From Zhengitettix transpicula (Eukaryota; Arthropoda; Insecta; Orthoptera; Tetrigidae), in assembly GCA_037074705.1 (NCBI GenBank), contig CM073590.1, positions 90,884,947 to 90,948,946 of the forward strand: DNA of 64,000 nucleotides, given 5' to 3'. Numbering within the stretch: position 1 is the first letter of the stretch; every line of letters starts with the position of its first letter. The notes under the pieces are model-generated. The model did not search any database, was not told the DNA's origin, and saw only the letters and a list, made by a program, of their open reading frames with translations. Positions 35,650 through 47,283 of this stretch are shown in pieces. Position numbers and translations under genes: made by a program.

Positions 35650-37221
35650 GATATAACAGATTTTCAGGAGTTTGCTTATACTCTTACGTATCAGTAGATA
35701 GTACGCTATCCAGCGCTGAGAATCGTTGGCTAGTTGAACAGGAAAATCAAACGCCACCAGGTGGGCATTTTTCATCGGAGAGTCCCCGTGCAGCTAGACT
35801 TGCGGAGGACGAGATACAGACGCCCTGACAGCTACACGTCCCCGCGCCGGATATTTAATTCAGGCGTCTGCCGCCTCGTCCCATCGCGCGCACACATACC
35901 ACCTCCCAAGGGCAAAGCTGAAGGCAACGGGCTCCCTCGGTGTTTTCTGCGCCATGAATAATTCAGGGCGGAACATTTGATGACCACTTGGGCGACGCCA
36001 TCTACTGCCTGAAACTTTTATTGGTAGTTCCGCCAGCACCTGTCAGTTCGAAGACGGTTTCCTCCTACAGTGGCGAAGTCTTCATCGGGGGCTGAGACCA
36101 GTTCAACAAGTTTTATTCTTCTGTCACAGATGCTGCAACCTTCCGTCCGGCAACTTAAGGAAACATTACGACTCGTGAGAGCTACAGATGCGACCAATAC
36201 AATAAAGAACATTAGCAAAAATCTACTTTGAAAGTAAAAATACGTTAATATTAATGTTTGAAAAACAATTTAGTTTTAACATAGCAAAAATAGTCTAAAT
36301 TTTAGTTAAATTTCAGACGTGACACAAAACCTTTCTGAGAGAGAGGGAAACGTTGATTACATTTATAATTAACAAAATACAAAAATGTAAGAAACTCATA
36401 TACGCGTAATATAATAAACGATATAAATACAAAATTTAAGCTGAGGCACCTCGGCCTGTTTTGAGAGGTGTATGTTCCGGGGTCACAGACCTTGGGCGTA
36501 CGGTAGGAGTTGTTCTCTGTTCCCATTGGAACAGTCACCCAGCTGCCTCCTAAACTGGTCGAGGTACGGAGAAGGGAATGCTGGGACCCCACAGAAAACT
36601 CTTCTCCCGCTATCGGAAGGGCGTGGTACAAGTACCCAATGTCCAACCTACCTGTTGCAGGTTTTTATAGGGTTTTTCCTGCATTACTTATAGGCGAATG
36701 CCGGGTAGGATCCTTAAACTATAGCCCGGGGGCCCTAGTTAACCCTCGGCTACCTTCCTCTGCCCCTCCGCATCCCCCCTTTCAAATCCGTTCCTATGCC
36801 ACCATGTGGATTACCCTCATGTAGCCTGTTACCCTAAAAAAAAATCCGATAGGAACGCTACATTATATATTTGGAACTTAAGAAAACGTTACTGTTCATA
36901 ATGAATTGTAATCTGCAGGACAACGTATTAGTGGTCAGTGTTTCAAGTTTCCCGTTATAACGTTTCTTATCTTGTACAGTGACTATAGCAATGTCAAAGT
37001 ATAGCAGACGTTTCCGTGAAGTAAAGTATTATAATAAATTAAATTGTTTATTTATTTTCTGTTTTACTAGTACTGTTCCTTTGTTTAAGTACTTTATAAT
37101 TGAGGACTTATGATATGAATGTAATAAAAATGTGATTTATAAATTTAATAATGTATTGTGATAATTGAAGTGAGCATTTGTAAAAAAAAATAATTTGATT
37201 TTATTAATTTTAATTAACCCT
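35650..37221. other. Loop of the inverted repeat
   Basis: A 1.6-kb loop with a GC-rich half (about 35725-36230, unidentified), a retroelement 3' end (36440-36844) and an AT-rich remainder. No transposase was recognised in it, so the arms do not simply enclose an intact transposon. Confidence 0.5.
36440..36844 (+). mobile_element. 3' end of a poly(A)-tailed retroelement
   Basis: A GC-rich segment with the block TATAGGGTTTTTCCTGC, then GGCGAATGCCGGGTAGG, typical in style of LINE 3' UTRs in insects. It is followed by ATAGCCCGGGGGCCCTAGTT and GATTACCCTCATGTAGCC, and ends in CCCTA9. The last ~124 bp recur twice at 61711-61987, proving it is repetitive. Overlapping short frames are probably UTR shadows. 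The clade cannot be named. Confidence 0.65.
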
Positions 37222-37963
37222 GTACTTAAAATTATAATTGTCTACAATCTTTTGGAAGATTTATTGCTATTCGCCCTAAGCGTAATTGCACACGCCAATC
37301 ACACCACTACCTGGGGGCGTCACAGCATACCCGGTTGAAAACTAGGGCTTCTATAGGAATTAGCATCAGGTTAATTTTATATTTAGTGATTAAAATATAG
37401 GAACTGTTTTTTAATACAAATTTATTTTTCAAATGTTCACCCTTACCTCAATTAATAATACAATATCATTGTTTGACGCCAGTAGCACGTAACAACTGCA
37501 CAGGTAAAGTTCAACCCCGGGTAAGCGAACTAAAGGGGATGAAACCGTTTCGGATAACAATTTTTTCCTGTTAGTCCATGAACATCCAATGCTGCAGTAT
37601 TTTATATTGTAGTTATATTGCGTATTTTTAAAAGGTTTTGAAGGTCAAACTAATTTAAAAATGTCTTTTTAGCCTTCACTTATGTTCTTTATTAAAATTA
37701 AATTTTTAGGATTACATTTGAACCATTTCAATTACTCATTCAAAAAATCATGAATTTTCCGCACAGAATAGTATTATTTTTTGGAATTGCGATTTTTGGA
37801 GGCTTTTTTGATAACCCAGGTTTCGCAGAGTTTGGTTAACTGGGGTTATACTGTACAATTATCATTTCTCAAGATAATGTCTCTCTTATTATTTGAACAA
37901 ATAACACTTCTTCTGCTTGGGATAATTTGCAAATTTTTCACTTCTACAAAAAGTAAGAGAATC
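37222..37963 (-). repeat. Right arm of ~745-bp inverted repeat
   Basis: Reverse complement of 34905-35649. Here the Tigger-like end is more complete: the minus strand reads CAGTATAACCCCAGTTAACC at 37852 downwards, directly next to a TA. The left arm lacks the 7-base CAGTATA part. Confidence 0.85.
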
Positions 37964-40900
37964 AGAGGTTTCGCGTAAGCATGGGCATTAAGGTATAAAA
38001 ATATTTTACAGCATATTTAGTATAATAAGAGCGGACTCATTATTAGTAGATATTATTGTCTGGTTTTCCATTGCCCAGATCGTTTCAAGTTAAAGAGGTT
38101 TAGGAATACCGGAAGCTGAAAAGGAATTCTAAGCGAAGGTGAACTTGTAATTAGGTAAAGAAACGAATAAGATGGAAGAAATAGGACGAAGGCTCAAATA
38201 TAGCATGAACAATTAAGAAACAAACGTTTTGAACAGTAAATAGGTTCCGTTCTTCTTGAGGATTGAAGACATTCAGTGCATAGCCTTGCATCTACTCGGA
38301 TCAACCCAGTCGTAGAGAGACAGCTATCACAGCTTCCTGCACGGCTAATATTGAAACAAGATTCTATGTCATTTATATATGGTAGGAGAAACACTGTGTG
38401 TAGAGGGTTTAGAGGCTATTCTCGTGAAGACTGAGCGGTGAATGGTCATGGCTATGACTGCTTTGGGGACATGGAAGAGTCTTCTGTGATTCCCTGCAGC
38501 TCGTATCATGTGTTGTATCTACCCATAAACCTAGCTCGACTCTACACGACGGACAGCCGCTACCAGTTCAGCTTGGTCCTCAACAACGATGCGTAAACGC
38601 CGCCCCACGAGCAGACAAGGATAGCCAGACCCAGAGAAGACCAACGCAACTCAGGCTGTAACGTTTTCTCCCGTCCATGTATGTTGACAAACAGCCGTTC
38701 CAAGAAAAAGATCTGTTCAAGCCCTTCGATCTTGCCAACGATCGATTTGAGTCGAGTGCTCATTTGGAACTTAGAAAGAAAAGGTGATCTATGGATCATC
38801 TCGAAGCCATTAAGGTGTAGACAAGGTGAGGAAAGAGGGTGGTTGTGTTGCGGATGGATTCGCTTAAGGCAGGAAGTTTGGTGATTTTGTTAGTCAACAC
38901 AAAGATGTAAAGTTAAACATGTTTGCAGTTCATATATACCAGCTGTGAGTGGTGAAGGGAGGAGAATATGGACGGCGATTAGGAGTAGAATATAATCCCT
39001 TAAATAGCGAAGGCAGATACTGTCTGTCGAGGCTTTAACGATCGGAGCTTATAAGGGTTACGAGGTTTCCCGATTCTAAAAAATAGTCTACGTTTGCACA
39101 TTGAACGCCCTAGCGTAAAACCTTATTGAGGCTAAATTGAAAATATTCCAGTTATGCACGCTATGGTCAAAAAAATGGAAAGGAGTACATCGTTACACCG
39201 TTTACAGAAGGCACACGTACTACAGTAGCCCACACTACGCAGATTCATCACAATCACGGCAAGACTCTGGCAACCTAACACTGCAAAGTTCTCTATATAG
39301 CTGTAACCTAGCAAATTTCATAAGCCGGGAAAGGTTGGGCTGACACGGCCTTACTTGTCACTGTTCCGAAGCAGAGTCTACAATCGCAAGATTTAGATTA
39401 TATCTGGTCTGCGTTTGTCCGCTAACTAATTCAGCGAGCTTAGTATGTCAATTACCTGTCCAATACTCTACGTAATAGTCCAATCAAAAACACTAACTTG
39501 CCACGAATAGACACGTGAACCAATTAGTCCATGGACTCTGGCGCTCTTTCAATAATTTGAAACTGGTTGCAATATCTAGCATTTTCATTGTACGCCAAAA
39601 ATATTAATCTTTTATATGTCTATTATTAATATTAAATAAGAAAAGATTGTTATATTGAAAGCATTCTGTGTATTTCGTTGTAAGGTGACAATAGTCTCAT
39701 CTCTCTTCTTCTTTTAACAGCCATAAGTAAAATATTTTTCAATTACTTTTGTATTCTATAGGAATATTGAGTGGTAATCCATATGTGATTCCATCAACTT
39801 TTCTGGCACCTTTTTTTTGAGTTTTTTATACGTATTTTGTCTTCATCCAGAAGGTATAGCATATTTTCCAGACGTTTGAAATTATGCTTATTATTGTTAC
39901 ATTCGATACTGGAGCAGTTTGATGTTGCTCTTTGGTCGAAGGCATTAAATCCATTAAAGAAAAATATATGAAACGATGATTCGGACCTCAGTTTGTACAT
40001 GATTAAAGAAAGACTGATTGATATACAGATTTAAATAGCGCGCATTAATATACAATACTAAAATTTTATAAATAATTGACAACTTTTATCCGTGTTATAC
40101 TATGTATTAATTACATATTACACAACAATTATTCGTGACCCATATTAAAAATCACGACAGTTTTTTTATGCAATTCTAGTTTTGTTTCTAGTTTTGTGCA
40201 ACTATGAGTCCATCATCTGGAATGACAAATTATTCTGATACAGTTTGCACTGGTACCGGTTATTCAGAAAATTCGTTATACATGATAGCACAATACAAAA
40301 ATGAATGTAGGTGATTTCATAGGAATATTTTACATGTTCATTTTTGTCATAACTTTAGGACGACTAAGATTGATAGATGAGTTGAGAGGAAGCATTAATT
40401 TATCTATGAACATACTAAGACTTTGAAAGAATTCTTAGGTTCATCTTATACTACTTTGCGTCACAAAATAAATCATAACTAATGGACAAGTTTTAGTTTG
40501 TTATTAAGATTTATAGTTGGAATTAATTTTAGAATTGCTAGCGACACTCAATTCTATATAGAAATGTCACTATTACTGATCTCACTCATTGTCATGTTTT
40601 CAATTCACTCAAGTAATTTAGATTAAAAGCTTGATTGTATATTGCGTAAATGAATATGTCGAAGAGGCGTTTTACACTAGTCAGACATGATGCTCCTCAG
40701 CTGAATTCTCGCGTCTCCTTCGCCGCCTTCTTCCTTGGCCTCTATAATTGACGCTTCCTCGTTCCGTACATGCCGCTCCCGGGGATGAGTTTGCAACTCG
40801 CATTGAAGATTACTCTCGCAACAAAGTTAACAACCCACCGATGTCTGTGCTCCTTGCAGTTCTCGCCAACACTTCCCATGTATGCATTAAACTATTAATC

Positions 40901-42902
40901 TATGTCAGGCAACGACGCCGACATTACTCACTTGTTGAACCCCTATCATTGGGACCTACTATACTATTCGGAAGACAAACTTACAAATACTCTCTCAATT
41001 ATCCATATATCTATATTCAGAAACTTTGGTCAAAATACCATAATTAATTTTTCGCTTCGAGTATCCCGAGACAGGAAAAATAGATTCTTTGCAACAAAGT
41101 TTACTGTTCATTAACATTTGAAAAGTATATGAGTTTGGATTAGAAGTAAATAAAATATTATTTACGAAATATAAGTGCTATATTTATTATTTTCTTTATG
41201 TCGTGTCCAAAGTAACAGCGCTAAATACATTTAAAATAGCCGTTAGACTCGGTACAAACGATTCGTGCTTAGATAATTGTGAACTTGCAAAACCATCCAG
41301 TCTCCTAAATCATGAATCAAAAATTTATTTTGAATGAGGGTCATTACATAATTGCCATGTTTGTTAAATGGCTTCTGTCCGCGATGCATATGTACTTGAA
41401 GCTGTGCAACAATATAGAGCGACACAATCCATTAACCTCTGCATGGGTAATCGCTTGGATCAAAAGCGCACCCCAATCCCCGGGACTCCTGCAAACACGT
41501 GTTCAATTTACATCAGTACACAAGCACAGGCTGAGATTTCCCCATACATCCCCGAGACATAACAAAAATGTACTTCCTTTCGTCTAAGTTTAATTACTCT
41601 GAAGAAACTTTATACCGCAGTGTGGAGCTAGGTGCCATATGATGATAGGCAGCAGTCGATAAGGAAATATGTCATACAGACAGATTGTTTACTTCGTTAA
41701 TTATATGCTGCACAGAAGCGATGTAATTGCAACACATCAATATGTTTGCATTCTCTAAATTTTAACGACATTAAATCTGTGCTTGTCTAAATGCTTCGAA
41801 CTTCTTTCATTAAATCATTACGTAGTTCATGTGTTATTACAATCAAAATAAGTACCACAAAAAATAATTCAACTGTTGAATTTAAATAATAAATGAGCAC
41901 CATTAAAATTAAAACTTTTCGTCAACATGGCTTTTTGTTGTATATTGTAATTAGTAGTTGTTAAGCGGATTACGGTGCTCATGATGAAGAGGATTGCTGT
42001 TCGAATAGTCTTCCGGTCGTTCTAATTAGGTTTACCATGACATTCCCAAATCATCAAGTGAAATTACTGGGATGAGATCCTAATACAGGAACCACTTCTT
42101 TATATTTCAGGATCAGGGATAAATATGACGAGGATTGGCACAATAAGTCATGCAAGATAAGAAAGTTAGTCGTCTGTGTAGTAAGTGATCCTCAAATTAA
42201 CACACGTAAACGGCAATACACTTCGGTTAGTAAAAATAATAATAATAAAAACAGGAATCTCTGGTAATAATTTTATGACATAAAGAAGACAGATGCATGC
42301 CGCTCTAAGAATTTTATATGAAACACGAAAGAAGTAAAGATTCCATAATTACGTCAATAAAACAAATATTTCATAAAATAAACAAAAACTGATGGGTGTT
42401 ATAAAAATATTATGATTTAATTTAAACAGACTTAGGGGCTCAAAACTATTGGTGCCTCTTTTGAACCTTATATACAGAAATTTGTTCACAATTAAACGCA
42501 GTGAATACAATTACCTCAGATAAAACACCAGTCTCAGTTGTTTACTCATTACTTTTATGTAACGGCCTTTCACCCACTTCCTCCCCCACCCGCACACCTA
42601 GGGGCTGAACTATAACTTAACTGACACGGTGAATGTCAGAATTAAAATAATTGACATCTCTAACCCAGGATTGACACTAAAAACATCTGAAGAAGAGACT
42701 GTTAATATCATAGACTCCGGAAACTAATTATTCGACAGTAATATTGGCCGTTTTAGCATGTTTTAAAATTTCACATCTGTTCACCCCATGGGAGTTGCCT
42801 AACGCTTCAGAAAACCGGCAAACTCTTGCGGGAATGTACACAAAAACTGACCATCGCAATCAGATGAATGGTTTAAGAACGCATAAGAAACAACAAGACA
42901 CA

Positions 42903-42904
<2 letters not shown>
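37964..42904. other. Unidentified region, partly GC-richer
   Basis: The 38200-39370 part has higher GC and several frames of 60-80 codons on both strands (for example minus 38560-38799), none matching a family known to me. The rest is AT-rich. A host gene with short exons cannot be excluded by reading alone. Confidence 0.4.

Positions 42905-42945
<41 letters not shown>
42905..42945. repeat. (TA)n microsatellite
   Basis: About 40 bp of TA repeats at the left edge of a run of three LTR-like elements. Confidence 0.95.
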
Positions 42946-42948
<3 letters not shown>

Positions 42949-43825
42949 GGTGATTACAAATATGTAATTATTTAATAAACGAAATTTTACGATTTTCATT
43001 ATCGTCGGCGTGAATATGAGGCCATTTCATTGTTCCTTAATGAATGTCTACAAGAATATGGAGCCTATAATGCTTACTTGCAAAAGTTACATTGATGCCT
43101 CAGGCAGCACTGGGACGTACAGAAATAGAGAATTCAGAGTTACTTGGACCAGGAGGGCGAAAGGTGTATTTTGTGGAGTCCCAGATTCAAAGTTCCTGAT
43201 ACCATGTTTGAGCAAGTGTGATTAGGCAGCAGAGACATATTATATTAAAGTCCCGAGTTTTGGAATTACAATTTGACAGTCTGAAGTATTTCGTTTATTG
43301 CCATATTCATGCAATTATCAAAGTTTTAAAAAACAACGTTATCAACAGTTAAGAGCAGGAATGATTTGTGTATGAAAACTAAAACATTCTTAATTTCAGT
43401 GAAATATGGACTTTCTGTGATGTATTTAAAAAAATCGAGCCCAGACGAATAGCTAAGGGTAAAGTAAACAAAAAAGGAATTTTATTAATTACAAACCTAA
43501 TGTGTAAATATAATTATCGTCAGATATCAAATTTCAATCATTTCATTTCGTATTTCAATAATTATTTAAGTCAGGAATATTTTGCATTGTAAGTTTTGTA
43601 ACAATCTTTATTGGAGGTCCGATAGGCGGCCCTGAAAATTATTCCGTGGCACATTGTCATCTTGAAAAATTTCAGTTGAGAAAAGAATTTGTTTTTATTA
43701 TATTAATTTGCTTATATTTTGAATTCTTGTTTTCATTTAAAATCCTATCATTTTAACTTTTAATTTTTTTTATAACGTAAGGCTTATCTTCACTTTAAAA
43801 TTTAATAAAAAATATGATTATGACA
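42946..43825 (+). mobile_element. LTR-like element, first of three in a row
   Basis: An 880-bp non-coding element from TGTGGTGATTACA to GATTATGACA, with TA repeats on both sides. The CGTCAGATATC box is at 43518. The landmark GGTCCGATAGGCGGCCCTGA lies at 43616-43635. Its start differs from the TGTAATG and TGTAGTAA families, so it is another subfamily. Confidence 0.6.
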
Positions 43826-43835
43826 ATATATATAT

Positions 43836-44977
43836 TGTAATGAATACTAATGTATCTAATGGAATGTTTTACTAAAGTATTCAATGTTTGTATTATCAGA
43901 GAAATATTCCGGGAGGGTATTGTAGGCAACAGTGAGCATTAAATGTGGAGTGGTAGGAGAGTATTGTTGTCGATTAAGTGTAATATTAAAAAAATCTTTG
44001 ACGAAAGTACAGTCTCTGATAGGCCATGACCGAGGTCGGATTGAGTCTCCGGTGGGAGCTGACCGAGAGCAATTATTAATTCATTTAAAAGTCACGTGTA
44101 GTGATAGTTAAACACTTTCTAGATATTGAAGGCGTCAAACATATGGGTTTTTATAGGACGAGTATTACTGGCTGTCGTTGAACTGATTTTAATGGTACAA
44201 TTTATTGAGAGTTGAATGGAACTGGTGTTTGGAAACTGTAATTCCATTTTCCTTGCTGTGGATATTGTTACTGTTCGCTAAAATGTTGGAAATCAGTTGA
44301 ATAACGTTCGTGGTGTGGTAGAGATTTAATCGCGTATGCTGTCTGAACTGTACTGTGTAAATTCTGGCCTGTTAAGTGAAAAGAAAATCATTTAGTTAAT
44401 TTGTGACCTGAAGTAAAAGGTTGGTAAATGGTGAAGTGAAAAAGTGGTATGAAACAAGAAGTGATGCAGTAGGCCTATATGGTACGTAACGAAACATTTT
44501 GTAAACATTGTATAAAATTCAATACCGTCAGATTTCTTATACTAGATGTTTTATTGTTATCATAATTTGTAATAAGGTAATTAACATACATGTAAATTAA
44601 TTTAAATTGTTTGTGTTTTCATTGCGGATACCTATATTTTTTAAGAAGCCCGCTAAGCGTACCTAATGATTTCAAGTCTCATAAAAGCCGTCGCATTAAT
44701 GAATAAAAATTGTGGATAAAAATTAATTTAATTTAAATTGTAATAAATTTATGTATTTAAAATTGAATTTGTGAGTAATCTTTTAATTTACTAAATCCGT
44801 CTATAGATCATAGTTTCCTTTTTAATGAATCGTTGAAAAAATTTGATTAATTAAAGTAAAAGAAAAATCAGTTATTGCATTAATTGGCACCACAAGGTGG
44901 GGCTTCGATTTCTCCCATTTGTTAACTACATTAATTGACGCGCAAAGTGGTGGTTACGATATCTCCAAAAAGTCTAC

Positions 44978-44980
<3 letters not shown>
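43836..44980 (+). mobile_element. LTR-like element, second of three
   Basis: A 1145-bp element starting TGTAATGAATACTAATG, only ten bases of TA from the previous one. It ends at about CTACCAC next to a 36-bp TA tract. The CGTCAGATTTC box is at 44527 and the landmark CCCGCTAAGCGTACCTAATG at 44648-44667. The last ~107 bp are a tandem array described separately. The right edge departs from the usual TTACA and is taken from the start of the TA tract. Confidence 0.6.
44874..44980 (+). repeat. Tandem LTR-end/PBS-like units
   Basis: Two units with period 50-51: ATTGCATTAATTGGCACCAC at 44874 and ACTACATTAATTGACGCGCA at 44925, and a partial third (CTACCAC) at the edge. The first continues AAGGTGGGGC and the second AAGTGGTGG, both resembling the CAACGTGGGGC half of a tRNA-Lys primer-binding site. 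Confidence 0.65.

Positions 44981-45016
<36 letters not shown>
44981..45016. repeat. (TA)n microsatellite
   Basis: 36 bp of TA repeats between the second and third LTR-like elements. Confidence 0.95.
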
Positions 45017-45017
<1 letters not shown>

Positions 45018-45018
<1 letters not shown>

Positions 45019-45852
45019 GTAGTAATTAGTAATTAATCCATTGTTATAATTGCAAAGTAAAGGACTCATTATTAGAGAATATAAAGCAGACACCGCGACA
45101 AAGCGGGCGGCGAGTCAATAGAACCATTGTTGAGATATACGCAGGCAAAATTCTACGAGACGAACAGACACAGTCTACGGCGAGGAGCGAAAGAGTACAG
45201 TTTGAGTCAACGAGGAGAGACGAGTTTAGTTGGTTGGACGGCATACACAGAGACGCGGGCAGATGTTCGATCAAGTAAAGGTCGCAGGAAAGTTTCTCAA
45301 TAAGTAAAGCCACAAACTGTAACCTAATAATTTCCTGCCGCAGTAAAAAAAAACTCAATAAGTAAAAAGAGACCGTCACCGATGTCATCGAGAGGAAGTT
45401 GTTAATGATCTGACTGACCATTAATTCGGAAGGAGTAGCCGTTTCCAGCTGCGAGTACATCAAGTTTCGACAAGTGTTTTGTAACCAATTTAAATTCAGT
45501 GATATCCCCAAAAACGTGTACACAGAAAACCCCAAAATTGAGACCTGGTCGGCCGTAAGTAAAAGAACTCTAAATTTATTTGTAAACCATTTCATTAAGA
45601 TACGTCAGATCGTTCTTCAATTATTTTCTTTTCTTTAATTATTTCATTTCTTTAATTGTTTTGTTAGATAATTTAAATTCAATTCACCCATTTATCAAAC
45701 CCAGTAAAGACCCTGAGATTCTAAATATTATTGTGTAATTTTTATATTATATAACTTCATTAATAAATCTTGTTTAATTCTTCAAATAAATATTTTTATT
45801 TAGCCACATTCTTTTTAATTATTTAGACGCCATTTTTAATCAGTTTATTACA
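45018..45852 (+). mobile_element. LTR-like element, third of three
   Basis: An 835-bp plus-strand sister of 6838-7632, from TGTAGTAATTAG to TTTATTACA, with TA repeats to 45870 on its right. A TATAAAGCAGACACCGCGAC promoter-like segment lies near 45080. The GTCAGAT box is at 45604 and the landmark CCCAGTAAAGACCCTGAG at 45700-45717. A 183-codon open frame runs antisense through it. The same region is broken in the sister copy, so it is not treated as a gene. Confidence 0.75.
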
Positions 45853-45870
45853 ATATATATATATATATAT

Positions 45871-47283
45871 CTGTAAAATATTGTTTCATTTGTGAACAAT
45901 CTTATTCACATAATAAATCAAATGTTGTTGAAATCTTTAAAACGTTTTGGGCGACGAACTGTACTGAATACGTCTCGTAGAAACGCCTACTAACTGCAAA
46001 TGGTACTTCTAAAGTACAAGACTGCGCGTTTTAGTGTCGGAAATAAAAATGGATCTTATTATTAGTCATTTTCCGGAAAGTGTGTTCAATGTTGTTCTGT
46101 GTGAACATCAAACTGGGAGATTCGAGTGATAGACGAATTTTATATATCTAAAATAAATCTTTTCAAGCTCCAACGATCCTGTTGTGTAAATTTACAACTT
46201 TAAAGATTTATTTTACAAGAATTTAAAATAACGTTTGGAAAGCTATTCACTAATATAATGTGAATGGACTACAAGTAAGGAGGCTGGGAAGCTTTACTGG
46301 CTCGTATTTCACAACATTCGAGACATCACATCTTTTACATTCCAGTATAAAAGTTCAGTAGTACTTATTCTACAAATTTATTTTCCAGACATAATTATAA
46401 GTGACATTAAATATTATATACTTTCAATATTTAAGTAGACTACATGTCTCTTAACTTCGAAGTGTTTTACATAAATTCTGAAGGATAATTAATATAGTAC
46501 ATTAAAACTAAGTTAGAGGTAACATACACAAAATTATAATTATAAATATAAATTATTATTTACATTCCCGCATTGATTAATTGTAAATTTGATAGAAAAA
46601 TTAGACCTACACGGTGTTCTATCCTAGTAATGTTTTTTTTGTTGGAACTGGACGAGTTCGGTAGCACGGATGTGACGACATATCACGAAACCCCCGCCCG
46701 TGATACGCCATTGGCCTCAAATAGTGACGGGACACTCTGTTCCTAGTGGCACGTTAAATTCAAAATATTTATGTTATATGGCTTAGTATTTAGGTTTATC
46801 TATTTCTCATATCATCATGAATTTGGACAAGTCAATGTACATAACTTAATTTTACAGAGGAGATACAACCAATGTCTGCTTCTGTTCCTTTTCGATTGGT
46901 TTAAAATTTCCACTAATTTCTCAATAATTACAAAAATACGAAATATTATTATATATTACAACCTTAGTGAGTTTTTCATGCTTAACGCAACGTTTATTTG
47001 CTTATATAGGGTGTTTAAAAAATATAGAGCATAATTTAAGGAGAAACGATGTAATGAAATTTTTTTACTGTCTACATTTGGGGAATACATACAAATTATG
47101 CGCTATATTTTTAAACTCCTTTTATAGTAACTTTTTATAATAATGGACACGCCATGCATAAAATTCTTAATTTCATGGGAATTTAACCAGAAAAGCGTAA
47201 ATAATATGTATATATAAGAGTATATTGCAAAAACTATTCAAATGGAAATAAAACCCTTAAATGTATTGAATTTTTATTATTAT
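45871..47283. other. AT-rich DNA with a possible transposon terminus
   Basis: No gene was recognised. TATAGGGTGTTTAAAAAATA at about 47007-47026 resembles the outer end of insect DNA transposons that start with CAGGGTGTTT, but no partner end was located. Confidence 0.35.

Noticed and set aside
36302..36824. Overlapping 73-114-codon ORFs on both strands
   Set aside because: They fall in or beside the repetitive retroelement 3' end and are most simply GC-rich UTR shadows.
45044..45595. 183-codon minus-strand ORF, the longest in the window
   Set aside because: It lies antisense within an LTR-like element. The sister copy at 6838-7632 breaks the same frame, and no known domain appears.
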